Below the pieces are notes generated by a model. It was not told the DNA's origin and searched no databases. It was given only the letters and a program-made list of their open reading frames with translations. Below are positions 56,649 to 63,907 of a DNA stretch of 64,000 nucleotides, one piece after another. Made by a program: the position numbers and the translations under genes. The DNA comes from Paracoccaceae bacterium (lineage in GTDB: Bacteria; Pseudomonadota; Alphaproteobacteria; Rhodobacterales; Rhodobacteraceae). The DNA is taken from contig JAGRDY010000025.1 in assembly GCA_020446815.1 (NCBI GenBank), positions 97,221 to 161,220 of the forward strand, read 5' to 3'. Position 1 is the first letter of the stretch. Each line of letters starts with the position of its first letter.

Positions 56649-56818
56649 GCACCGAAGCGGCCGCCCCGGTTTTTCGCAACCAACTGGAAAGCAATGATAT
56701 TTCAAAAACCGGCCAAACCGGATCCGGCGCCGCGCCCGGAAATCCGCCCGGTTCGCCCCGCCGCGCATATTCAACCCGGCGGTTGACGATCCGCAGACGA
56801 GCGCGCAGAGATACCGCC

Positions 56819-57160
56819 ATGACCGCCGCCGTGCCCGCCAGTCTCGATGCGATCTTCGCAGCCCTCGCCGACCCGACCCGGCGGGCGATCCTGGTGCTGC
56901 TGCTCGAAGACGACATGGCCGTAACGGATGTCGCCGCCCCGTTCGCGATGTCGCTGGCGGCGATCTCGAAACATCTGGCCGTCCTGGCCGCAGCCGGGCT
57001 GATTTCCCAGGAAAAGCGCGGCCGGGTGAAATGGTGCAAACTGGAACCCGACGCAATGCGCGCCGCCACGGTATGGATTCAGGGTTTCGGCCAGTTCGAC
57101 CCGGTGGATTTCGACGCCTTCGAGCGCTTCCTCGCGATCGAGATCGGCCCGACCGGCTGA
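56819..57160 (+). CDS. ArsR-family winged-helix regulator
   Basis: A 113-residue ArsR-type regulator. The winged helix is clear (ALADPTRRAILVLLLEDDMAVTDVAAPFAMSLAAISKHLAVLAAAGLI; key part ISKHLAVLAAAGL), with the beta wing RRGRVKWCKLE-like segment EKRGRVKWCKL. No CxC or ELCV metal motif is seen, so it is likely of the non-metal-sensing subgroup that often regulates AHSA1/SRPBCC or other genes. ATG at 56819; a TTG at 56783 is in frame. Its targets are unknown; the divergent F0 operon promoter is 170 bp away. Confidence 0.85.
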   Translation: MTAAVPASLDAIFAALADPTRRAILVLLLEDDMAVTDVAAPFAMSLAAISKHLAVLAAAGLISQEKRGRVKWCKLEPDAMRAATVWIQGFGQFDPVDFDAFERFLAIEIGPTG

Positions 57161-57180
57161 AACGCCCCCGAAATGCCGGT

Positions 57181-57213
57181 TTCTTCTTTGCACAAATACT
57201 CCCGCCGGAGGCG
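57181..57213 (-). repeat. Dispersed 3'-flank element, copy 4
   Basis: On the minus strand this reads CGCCTCCGGCGGGAGTATTT followed by GTGCAAAGAAGAAA. It lies about 30 bp past the LysR stop and about 20 bp past the ArsR stop, in a convergent gap. This copy is the best match to the consensus of the four. Confidence 0.7.
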
Positions 57214-57240
57214 CATCCCGGCGCCCGCAGCGCCCGGGTC

Positions 57241-58128
57241 TCAGCCAGACAACCCCGCGGCGTCGCGCAGATCCTCCTTCACGGCGGTGACGAAGGCCTG
57301 AACCTTGGCGGTGCGGTGCAGATCGACATGGGTGACCAGCCACAGCGGCACCTCCCATTCGGCCCGCGGCGGCATCACTTCCACCAGATCGCCGCGCCCC
57401 CGCGCCAGCTGCACCGGCAGGAACCCGAGCCCCGCCCCCGCCACAACGGCATCCATCTGCGCCGTGCCATCGTTGGAGTGAAAGACCACCCGCCCCGGCC
57501 CGGCCTTCTCGTAGAGCCAGCGGAAAAACGGCGCGCGGCTGTCGGTTCCCTGTGGCCCGACAAAGCGGTGCGCGCCAAGCGCGCCTTCGTCCACCGCGAT
57601 CCCCGCCCCCGCAAGATAGTCCCGCGATCCGTAAAGCGCCACGCAATGCGTGGCCAGCCGCTGAACCACATTGTCCGGCTCTTCGGGCCTGGCGCCGGCC
57701 CGGATCGCGACATGCGCCTCGCCGTATTCGAGCCGGAACACCCGTGCGTCGGTCACATAATGCACCGTCAGTTCGGGATGTTCGCGCTGCAGGCGGATCA
57801 GTGTCGGCGTGATCATCGACGACAGCCCCGGCAGCGAGGTGACCACCAGCGCGCCGGAAATCCCCGCCCCCGCACCATTGATGCGGGCCGCGAGATGGGC
57901 GAACTGCTCTTCGGTGGCCTGCGCCACCTTGAGCAGCTCGCGCCCCGCCTCGGTGGCCGTGTAACCGCGCGCGTGACGCTGAAACAGCTTTGCCCCCAGC
58001 CGCCCCTCCAGCGCGTCGATATGGCGGATCACCGTCGCATGATGCACGCCCAGAACCTCGGCGGCGCCGCTGACCGTGCCGATGCGCGCGACCTGAAAGG
58101 CCGTGCGCACCTCATCCCAGTTATCCAT
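57241..58128 (-). CDS. LysR-family transcriptional regulator
   Basis: A 295-residue LysR regulator with an N-terminal HTH (TFQVARIGTVSGAAEVLGVHHATVIRHIDALEGRLGAKLF, around 9-48; key part ATVIRHIDALE) and a C-terminal type 2 periplasmic-binding fold. ATG at 58128 is used; a GTG at 58131 precedes it. It diverges from the small secreted protein gene at 58374, a typical arrangement with a LysR target, with 245 bp between them. Confidence 0.9.
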   Translation of the reverse strand: MDNWDEVRTAFQVARIGTVSGAAEVLGVHHATVIRHIDALEGRLGAKLFQRHARGYTATEAGRELLKVAQATEEQFAHLAARINGAGAGISGALVVTSLPGLSSMITPTLIRLQREHPELTVHYVTDARVFRLEYGEAHVAIRAGARPEEPDNVVQRLATHCVALYGSRDYLAGAGIAVDEGALGAHRFVGPQGTDSRAPFFRWLYEKAGPGRVVFHSNDGTAQMDAVVAGAGLGFLPVQLARGRGDLVEVMPPRAEWEVPLWLVTHVDLHRTAKVQAFVTAVKEDLRDAAGLSG

Positions 58129-58373
58129 CACGTCAACCTCACGGATTCGTTCATTTTTCTCGCATCCAGATCACAGGATCTTGCTGTGCGTCAACGAACA
58201 TGACGTCGACACAAAGACGTATTTTCTGCCGAAATACAATGCCCATCTGGGTTGGGCAGGCGGCGGAAAGGCTACCGAAAGGTCCTCACCGCCGAAGACT
58301 TGCAAGACCAAGGTCGCCCAATTCCGGGCCTTCCACGAGCGGACCCGTTCCGCACCAACCGAAAGGACAGACC

Positions 58374-58646
58374 ATGTTCGGCAAACTCACCCTCACCGCC
58401 CTCGCCCTCGCCGTTTCGGCGCCCGCCTTTGCCATGACCAACAACCAGCTCGCCCGCTCCGTCGGGGTGCAGCCCGGCGTCTACACGCTGGCCCAGCTTG
58501 GCGAATTGTCCTCGGCCACCGAAGCCAACGACTACCGGCGCCTGATCAACTTCTTCGACAGCCAGAAGGAAGCGGGCGTTGCGCGCAACGATCTGAGCGG
58601 CACATGGGTCGCCACGCCGACCCATTCGCGCGGCAGCGACCGGTAA
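58374..58646 (+). CDS. Small secreted protein of unknown function
   Basis: A 90-residue protein with a signal peptide cleaved near VSAPAFA (residue ~20). The mature part begins MTNNQLARSVGVQPGVYTLAQLGELSSATEANDYRRLINFF (key part VQPGVYTLAQLGEL), without recognised domain. The ATG at 58374 has AAAGGA upstream. It diverges from the LysR gene, so regulation by it is possible. A strong hairpin lies 52 bp beyond the stop. Confidence 0.72.
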   Translation: MFGKLTLTALALAVSAPAFAMTNNQLARSVGVQPGVYTLAQLGELSSATEANDYRRLINFFDSQKEAGVARNDLSGTWVATPTHSRGSDR

Positions 58647-58697
58647 GCCGGACGGCCGGCGCAACCGCCGATCGCCGCCACTTGGCTGCAACAAGAC

Positions 58698-58726
58698 CGC
58701 GCGGGGCCGCAATGCCCCGCGCGTTT
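58698..58726 (+). terminator. Intrinsic terminator of the small secreted protein gene
   Basis: CGCGCGGGGC-CGCAAT-GCCCCGCGCG forms a perfect 10-bp stem with a 6-base loop, followed by TTT (then GCGTT). It is 52 bp past the stop codon and is the most convincing terminator in the window. Confidence 0.75.
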
Positions 58727-58760
58727 GCGTTCGGCGCGTCATGCGCCCGGCCCCCCCCCA

Positions 58761-58833
58761 TGAACCCCGACCGCCGTGAACCCCGACCGCCGTGAACCCC
58801 GATCGCCGTGAACCCCGATCGCCGTGAACCCTG
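58761..58833. repeat. 16-bp tandem repeat upstream of ffh
   Basis: The unit TGAACCCCGAYCGCCG is repeated four times from 58761 (58761, 58777, 58793, 58809), followed by a partial fifth. The first two copies have GACC and the next two GATC at the variable position, so each pair is identical. It lies in the 450-bp region between the small secreted protein gene and ffh. Confidence 0.9.
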
Positions 58834-58913
58834 AAAGGAACACCGGCCTTCCGGCTTGCCGCAAAAAACCGTGATCGCCACCCTGCCCGCCCGCTCCCGC
58901 GCCGCAACCTTCG

Positions 58914-58943
58914 CTTGACTCTTCCCGCCCCGCCCGTCTAAAC
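58914..58943 (+). promoter_or_regulatory. Sigma-70-type promoter of ffh
   Basis: CTTGACT (TTGACT at 58915-58920), a 17-bp spacer and CTAAAC (58938-58943) match the alphaproteobacterial CTTGAC-N17-CTAnA pattern. A start near 58950 would place a long hairpin at the very 5' end of the ffh transcript and leave about 145 bases of leader. Confidence 0.6.
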
Positions 58944-58987
58944 GGGCCGGGTTCCCGGAAGTGACACAGCTTCCGGTCCCCGGCCCG
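58943..58987 (+). other. Long imperfect hairpin at the ffh promoter/5' leader
   Basis: An outer 9-bp stem (58943-58951 with 58979-58987) and an inner 7-bp stem (CCGGAAG 58955-58961 with CTTCCGG 58970-58976) flank small internal loops and an 8-base apical loop. It begins at the -10 element, so it may be an operator-like DNA palindrome, a leader structure or part of a small RNA. It does not have the conserved loops expected of 4.5S RNA. Confidence 0.45.
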
Positions 58988-59096
58988 ACCGGGGATCGCC
59001 ATCCGTCAGCGCGTTGCGCCCACGGGTGCGATTTGCGTTTGGCGCCCCCGCGGCACATATCGGGGGCAAATGGTATTGGCCAGGGAGGGCCGCGCG

Positions 59097-60614
59097 GTGT
59101 TCGAGAATCTATCGGAACGTCTCTCCGGCGTCTTTGACCGGCTGACCAAGCAGGGCGCACTTTCCGCCGAGGATGTGAAAACCGCCCTGCGCGAGGTGCG
59201 CGTGGCGCTGCTGGAGGCCGATGTCTCGCTGCCCGTTGCGCGCGATTTCGTGAAAGCGGTGGAGGCAAAGGCCACCGGCCAGGCGGTCACCAGATCCGTC
59301 ACCCCCGGCCAGCAGGTCGTCAAGATCGTCCATGATGCGCTGATCGACGTGCTCAGGGGCGGCCAGGATCCGGGCACGCTGAAAATCGACAATCCGCCCG
59401 CGCCGATCCTGATGGTCGGCCTGCAAGGCGGCGGCAAGACCACGACCACCGCCAAGCTCGCCAAACGCCTGGCCGAACGCGAGAAGAAGCGCGTTCTCAT
59501 GGCCTCGCTCGACACCAACCGCCCCGCCGCGATGGAACAGCTCGCCATCCTCGGGCGCCAGATCGGCGTCGACACATTGCCGATCGTCAAGGGCGAAACC
59601 GCCGTGCAGATCGCCAGGCGCGCCAAACAGCAGGCCACGCTTGGCGGCTATGATGTCTATATGCTCGACACCGCCGGCCGGTTGCAGATCGACCAGGTGC
59701 TGATGGACGAGGTGGCCGAGGTCGCCGCCATCGCCAGACCCCGCGAAACGCTTCTTGTCGTCGACGGGCTGACCGGCCAGGTCGCCGTCGAGGTGGCCCA
59801 GGAATTCGACGCCAAGATCGGCATCACCGGCGTGGTGCTGACCCGCATGGATGGCGACGGGCGCGGCGGTGCGGCCCTGTCCATGCGCGCGGTGACCGGC
59901 AAGCCGATCCGTTTCGTGGGCCTTGGCGAAAAGATGGACGCGCTCGAAACCTTCGAGGCCGAGCGCATCGCCGGGCGCATCCTCGGCATGGGCGATATCG
60001 TCGCGCTGGTCGAAAAGGCCCAGCAGACCATCGAGGCAGAACAGGCCGAACGCATGATGAAGCGGTTCCAGAAGGGCCTCTTCAACATGAACGACCTCAA
60101 GGGCCAGCTCGAACAGATGATGAAGATGGGCGGGATGCAGGGCATCATGGGCATGATGCCGGGCATGGGCAAGATGTCCAGACAGATCGAAGAGGCCGGC
60201 TTTGACGACACCATGCTGCGCCGCCAGATCGCGCTGATCAACTCGATGACCAAAAAGGAACGCGCCAGCCCCGATCTCTTGCAGGCCAGCCGCAAGAAAC
60301 GCATCGCCGCCGGCGCCGGGCTCGAGGTGTCGGACCTCAACAAGCTGGTAAAGATGCACCGCCAGATGGCCGACATGATGAAGAAGATGGGCAGGATGGG
60401 CAAAGGCGGGATGCTCAGACAGGCGATGAAGGGCATGATGGGCAAGGGCGGCATGCCCGATCCGGCCAGGATGAGCCCCGACGAAATGGCCGCGATGGCC
60501 AAGGGAATGCAGGAAGGCATGGGCGGCGGCCTGCCCGGCGGGCGGGGCGGCCTTGGCGGCCTGAATCTGCCGGGCGGGCTGTCGGGCCTCGGCGGATTTG
60601 GCAAGAAGAAATGA
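59097..60614 (+). CDS. ffh: Signal recognition particle protein (SRP54 homologue)
   Basis: Ffh is the SRP GTPase that targets inner-membrane proteins with 4.5S RNA. The 505 residues comprise the N domain (1-~85), the G domain (~86-295; P-loop GLQGGGKTTTTAKLA, DTNRPAAMEQL, DTAGRLQ, TRMDGDGRGGAAL) and the methionine-rich M domain (~300-440). A Gly/Met-rich tail (residues ~450-505) ends GLGGFGKKK. The GTG at 59097 follows GGGAGGG and matches the usual MFENLSERLSG start. The next gene overlaps or follows closely. Confidence 0.97.
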   Translation: MFENLSERLSGVFDRLTKQGALSAEDVKTALREVRVALLEADVSLPVARDFVKAVEAKATGQAVTRSVTPGQQVVKIVHDALIDVLRGGQDPGTLKIDNPPAPILMVGLQGGGKTTTTAKLAKRLAEREKKRVLMASLDTNRPAAMEQLAILGRQIGVDTLPIVKGETAVQIARRAKQQATLGGYDVYMLDTAGRLQIDQVLMDEVAEVAAIARPRETLLVVDGLTGQVAVEVAQEFDAKIGITGVVLTRMDGDGRGGAALSMRAVTGKPIRFVGLGEKMDALETFEAERIAGRILGMGDIVALVEKAQQTIEAEQAERMMKRFQKGLFNMNDLKGQLEQMMKMGGMQGIMGMMPGMGKMSRQIEEAGFDDTMLRRQIALINSMTKKERASPDLLQASRKKRIAAGAGLEVSDLNKLVKMHRQMADMMKKMGRMGKGGMLRQAMKGMMGKGGMPDPARMSPDEMAAMAKGMQEGMGGGLPGGRGGLGGLNLPGGLSGLGGFGKKK

Positions 60615-60706
60615 AATTGCTGCGCACAGCCAGGCGCGCGCCCGCGCGTATCCACCTGCCTTTTCCCTTCCGCAAGGCAACGAAGGGCGGCGGCGGCCGC
60701 GACGGC

Positions 60707-61216
60707 ATGATCGCGCCGACCCTTCAGACCGAGCGCCTGATTTTGCGAATGCCCGAGCTTGCGGATTTCGAGCATTGGGCGGCCTTCTACACCTCGCCGC
60801 GGGCGGTGTACGAAAATGGCCCGATGTCGCGCATCGACGCGTGGAACATGTGGGCGGCCAATGTCGCCCTCTGGACGCTCAAGGGCTACGGCTCCTTCGG
60901 CGTGGATGATCGCGCCTCGGGCGCCTATCTCGGCGAAGTGGGCATCTATGAACCCGAAGGCTACCCCGAACCCGAACTGGGCTGGTTCGTCGTCCCCGAC
61001 GCCGAAGGCAAGGGCCATGCCGCCGAAGCCGCCCGCGCCGTCATGCACTGGGCGCGCCGGACCTTCGGCTGGAACCGCCTGATCAACATCATCGACCCCG
61101 CGAATGACCGCTCCATCGCGCTCGGGCTGCGCCTTGGCGGCGTGATCGACCCCGGCCTCGCCGGCACTGGCCCCGGCGATGTGGTGATCCGCCACGATCT
61201 GCGGGGGCTGGCATGA
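60707..61216 (+). CDS. GNAT-family N-acetyltransferase
   Basis: A RimJ/RimL-like acetyltransferase. The family start TLQTERLILRMPELADFEHWAAFY follows immediately after ATG 60707; the acetyl-CoA loop region GWFVVPDAEGKGHAAEAARAVMHWA (key part EGKGHAAEAA) is present. ATG at 60707 gives 169 residues; an ATG at 60611 overlapping the ffh stop (ATGA) would add a basic 32-residue N terminus and cannot be excluded. The substrate is unknown. It lies downstream of ffh on the same strand. Confidence 0.87.
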   Translation: MIAPTLQTERLILRMPELADFEHWAAFYTSPRAVYENGPMSRIDAWNMWAANVALWTLKGYGSFGVDDRASGAYLGEVGIYEPEGYPEPELGWFVVPDAEGKGHAAEAARAVMHWARRTFGWNRLINIIDPANDRSIALGLRLGGVIDPGLAGTGPGDVVIRHDLRGLA

Positions 61217-61278
61217 ACCCCATCTTTCACTTCGGCCCGGAGATGTCGCCACCGCCGCTGTCGAAACGCTGCCGTGGC

Positions 61279-61311
61279 GCTGTCGGGACGCTGTCGGGAC
61301 GCTGTCGGGAC
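61279..61311. repeat. 11-bp tandem repeat, three perfect copies
   Basis: GCTGTCGGGAC occurs at 61279, 61290 and 61301. Imperfect upstream copies (GCTGTCGAAAC, GCTGCCGTGGC) lie just before. It fills part of the gap between the GNAT and chorismate mutase genes, about 50 bp before the latter's start codon. Confidence 0.9.
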
Positions 61312-61363
61312 GGATACCCGACGCAGACCCGACGCATGCCACCCCCCTTCTTCGGAGGTTCGA

Positions 61364-61660
61364 ATGAGTGACCCGACAATCCGCGCCGCCGGCCTGCTGA
61401 AGGACCACCGCGACAGCATCGACCGGCTTGACGCGATCCTCGTCTACACGCTCGCCGAAAGGTTCAAACAGACCCAGGCGGTCGGCCGACTCAAGGCCGA
61501 ACACGATCTGCCGCCCTCCGATCCGGCACGCGAGGCAGCCCAGATCGCGCGGCTGGAATTGCTGGCCGACGAGGCCCATCTCGACCCCGAATTCGCCAAG
61601 AAATTCCTGACCTTCATCATATCCGAAGTCATCAGGCATCATGAGAAACTGCAAAAATAG
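61364..61660 (+). CDS. Chorismate mutase (AroQ class II)
   Basis: A 98-residue all-helical chorismate mutase, converting chorismate to prephenate for Tyr/Phe synthesis. The AroQ pattern is seen: [21 protein letters not shown] (key part RDSIDRLD with the active-site Arg) near the N terminus, then [15 protein letters not shown] and a C-terminal helix [13 protein letters not shown]. The ATG follows CGGAGG. It is a free-standing mutase without a dehydratase domain. Confidence 0.9.
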   Translation: MSDPTIRAAGLLKDHRDSIDRLDAILVYTLAERFKQTQAVGRLKAEHDLPPSDPAREAAQIARLELLADEAHLDPEFAKKFLTFIISEVIRHHEKLQK

Positions 61661-61701
61661 GCGGCCTGACCGCCCTGTTGAAAACCAAGGAGACTACTGA
61701 A

Positions 61702-62112
61702 ATGTCAATGAAAATTCGTCTTGCGCGCGGCGGTTCCAAAAAGCGCCCGCATTATTCCATCGTCGCCACCGACAGCCGCATGCCGCGCGATGGCCGGTTT
61801 CTGGAAAAGCTGGGCACCTATAACCCGCTTCTGGCCAAGGACAGCGAACATCGGGTGAAAATGAACATGGAAAGGGTGCAGTACTGGCTGTCGCAAGGCG
61901 CGCAGCCCACCGACCGCATCGCCCGCATGCTGGAGGCCGCGGGCGTCCGCGAAAAGACCGAGCGGCGCAACATGAAAAAGGCCGAACCCGGCGAACGCGC
62001 CCGCAAACGGGCCGAGGAAAAAGCCGCCAAGGCCGCCGCACCCGCCCCGGAAGCCATTGAAGAAGATACACAAAATCTGGCCGCCGAAACGGCCGAAGGA
62101 TCCGCCGAGTAA
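61702..62112 (+). CDS. rpsP: 30S ribosomal protein S16
   Basis: Ribosomal protein S16, 136 residues. The core (1-~80) has [41 protein letters not shown] and [14 protein letters not shown] Lys/Ala/Glu-rich tail of about 50 residues (ending ETAEGSAE) extends beyond the usual ~80-residue S16, as is common in alphaproteobacteria. ATG at 61702 fits the AAGGAG site 9 bases upstream. It begins the rpsP-rimM-trmD-rplS block. Confidence 0.96.
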   Translation: MSMKIRLARGGSKKRPHYSIVATDSRMPRDGRFLEKLGTYNPLLAKDSEHRVKMNMERVQYWLSQGAQPTDRIARMLEAAGVREKTERRNMKKAEPGERARKRAEEKAAKAAAPAPEAIEEDTQNLAAETAEGSAE

Positions 62113-62129
62113 CCGGCGGCTGACCCGCG

Positions 62130-62267
62130 ATGATCTTCTTCATGCTTCGCCGGACCACGACGATCCTGCTTTGTGCGGGATCGTTCTGGCTGGGCGTGAA
62201 GACCGGCACGGCCTTCAACCTCGGGGCGATTCCTGCCGCTGGCCCCGCCTGTGAGGGGCTGCAATGA
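62130..62267 (+). CDS. 45-aa membrane micro-protein between rpsP and rimM
   Basis: A small open frame of 45 residues: a basic N terminus (MLRR from residue 5) followed by one hydrophobic segment ([16 protein letters not shown]) and a short polar tail with one Cys (AGPACEGLQ). Start ATG at 62130 (or 62142). The stop overlaps the rimM ATG as ATGA, the same coupling used by rimM-trmD, which supports translation. No family recognised. Confidence 0.55.
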   Translation: MIFFMLRRTTTILLCAGSFWLGVKTGTAFNLGAIPAAGPACEGLQ

Positions 62268-62773
62268 CCAAAGATCGCATCTGCGTCGGCGCCATTGCCG
62301 GGGCCTTCGGCGTCAAGGGCGAGGTACGGCTGAAAAGCTTCTGCGCCGATCCCGCGGCCATCGCCGACTATGCCCCGCTGCATACCGGCGACGGCGCGCG
62401 CAGCTTCACCGTCAGGATCACCCGCACCATTCCGGGAGGCCTTGCCGCGCGACTTTCCGGCATCGCCAGCAAGGAAGAGGCCGACGCGCTGCGCGGCACC
62501 GAACTCTTTGCCGACAGGGCCAAACTGCCCCGCCTGCCCGACGATGAATTCTATCATGCCGATCTGATCGGGCTCGAGGTGCGCGATACCGGCGGCGCGC
62601 TCATTGGCACGGTTCGCGCCGTCCATGACCACGGCGCGGGCGATATTCTCGAGATTTTTCAGCCGGATGCCAGATCCATCCTGCTGTTGCCCTTCACCAG
62701 GGCCATCGTGCCGACCGTCGATCTTGCCGCGGGTCGCATCATCGCCGACCCGCCCCGGGAAGCCGAGCCATGA
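62264..62773 (+). CDS. rimM: Ribosome maturation factor RimM
   Basis: RimM helps mature the 30S subunit head and binds S19. The 169 residues contain the N-terminal barrel ([19 protein letters not shown]; key part [11 protein letters not shown]) and the C-terminal PRC-barrel ([32 protein letters not shown]). It overlaps the micro-ORF upstream and trmD downstream by 4 bp each. Confidence 0.96.
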   Translation: MTKDRICVGAIAGAFGVKGEVRLKSFCADPAAIADYAPLHTGDGARSFTVRITRTIPGGLAARLSGIASKEEADALRGTELFADRAKLPRLPDDEFYHADLIGLEVRDTGGALIGTVRAVHDHGAGDILEIFQPDARSILLLPFTRAIVPTVDLAAGRIIADPPREAEP

Positions 62774-63606
62774 GCGATGTGCAAAAACCCAGATCCCACG
62801 GGCGTCTGGCGATATCCGCATCGGCCGAACCACGCGCCCTGATGACGGCGACACCCCGCATCAAGGGGGCCTGGACCGCCCGGATCATCACCCTGTTCCC
62901 CGAGGCCTTCCCCGGCGCACTCGGGCTGTCGCTGACCGGAAAGGCCCTGCAAGGGGGGCTGTGGTGCCTCGAGCCGATCGACCTGCGCCGCTTCGGAATC
63001 GGCAAGCACCGCAATGTCGATGACACGCCCGCGGGCGGCGGCGCGGGCATGGTGCTGCGCGCCGATGTGGTGGGCGCCGCGCTGGATCAGGCGGCTGTCG
63101 GCACGCCGAAGAACCGCGCCCGATGGCCGGTCGTCTACCTGTCACCCCGCGGAAAACCCTTCGATCAGGCCACGGCCCGCCGCTGGGCGGGAACCGAAGG
63201 CATCACCATGCTCGCCGGCCGGTTCGAGGGCGTCGACCAGCGCGCCCTCGACCACTACGCGGTCGAGGAGGTGAGCCTTGGCGACTTCGTCCTGACCGGC
63301 GGAGAGATCGCCGCACTGGCGATGATCGACGCGGTAGTGCGGCTTTTGCCCGGCGTATTGGGCAATGCCGCTTCGACGGAGGAGGAAAGCCATTCGCGGG
63401 GGCTTCTGGAATATCCGCAATACACCAGACCGCCTTCCTGGGAAGGCCGGGAAATTCCCCCTGTGCTGATGTCTGGCCATCACGGCGAGATCGCGAAATG
63501 GCGCCGCGCCGAGGCAGAGGCGCTGACCAGGAAAAGGCGCCCGGATATGTGGGATGCCTTTTTGGCGGACAATCCTGAAACCGACCCAAAAGGGCCGCTA
63601 CAGTAG
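62770..63606 (+). CDS. trmD: tRNA (guanine-37-N1)-methyltransferase
   Basis: TrmD methylates G37 of tRNAs, using the SPOUT trefoil-knot fold. The 278 residues include [13 protein letters not shown] at ~37, [18 protein letters not shown] near 83-100, [23 protein letters not shown], and [20 protein letters not shown]. The first ~35 residues before the usual start are an extension; I recall similar extensions in Rhodobacterales TrmD. ATG 62842 would be a shorter alternative start. ATGA overlap with rimM. Confidence 0.96.
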   Translation: MSDVQKPRSHGRLAISASAEPRALMTATPRIKGAWTARIITLFPEAFPGALGLSLTGKALQGGLWCLEPIDLRRFGIGKHRNVDDTPAGGGAGMVLRADVVGAALDQAAVGTPKNRARWPVVYLSPRGKPFDQATARRWAGTEGITMLAGRFEGVDQRALDHYAVEEVSLGDFVLTGGEIAALAMIDAVVRLLPGVLGNAASTEEESHSRGLLEYPQYTRPPSWEGREIPPVLMSGHHGEIAKWRRAEAEALTRKRRPDMWDAFLADNPETDPKGPLQ

Positions 63607-63663
63607 CGCCCTATGGGGTCGGTTGCGCGCCATGACGACAGGCGTGCATGAGCGCCGGTTGCG

Positions 63664-63693
63664 CTTGACCCAACCCCCGCCGGCCTCTATACC
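63664..63693 (+). promoter_or_regulatory. Sigma-70-type promoter of rplS
   Basis: CTTGAC(C) with TTGACC at 63665-63670, a 17-bp spacer and TATACC at 63688-63693 (in a CTATACC context) form a strong housekeeping promoter. It would start transcription near 63701, giving about 200 bases of leader before the rplS start codon. Confidence 0.7.
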
Positions 63694-63741
63694 CCGCCCG
63701 TCCGGGGCTTGCCTGAGTCGTCCGGACCCGTCGTCTGTAGG

Positions 63742-63773
63742 CCGGCACCTTCTTCGGTGCGATGCGGTGCCGG
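63742..63773 (+). other. rplS leader with two mutually exclusive hairpins
   Basis: CCGGCACC (63742-63749) can pair either with GGTGC (63756-63760; inner 5-bp GCACC/GGTGC hairpin, loop TTCTTC) or with GGTGCCGG (63766-63773; 8-bp stem). Both cannot form at once. This geometry resembles leader switches used for ribosomal protein autoregulation, but no known L19 leader consensus was matched. Confidence 0.45.
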
Positions 63774-63850
63774 GCGATGGACAAAAGGGAATGACGACGT
63801 GATCTCGGGCGGGCGCGATACGCGGACCCGGAAGAAGACCAGGAGCTCTC

Positions 63851-63907
63851 ATGTCGCCCACACCATCGCGGGGCCACCGCGAGCATTTGGAAAGGATCAC
63901 GCGATGA
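63851..63907 (+). CDS. Candidate 18-aa leader peptide coupled to rplS
   Basis: ATG at 63851, 4-5 bases after AGGAG, opens an 18-codon frame (starts MSPTPSRGH, ends ERITR) whose TGA overlaps the rplS ATG as ATGA. It would translationally couple to rplS. Its length alone makes it uncertain; the ribosome site and the exact overlap support it. Confidence 0.4.
   Translation: MSPTPSRGHREHLERITR

Noticed and set aside
58943-58987. 4.5S SRP RNA gene next to ffh
   Set aside because: The structure is a simple nested hairpin of ~45 bases without the conserved asymmetric and symmetric loops of SRP RNA.
59657-61654. Long minus-strand frames opposite ffh and the GNAT gene
   Set aside because: Antisense shadows of strong genes with known products.
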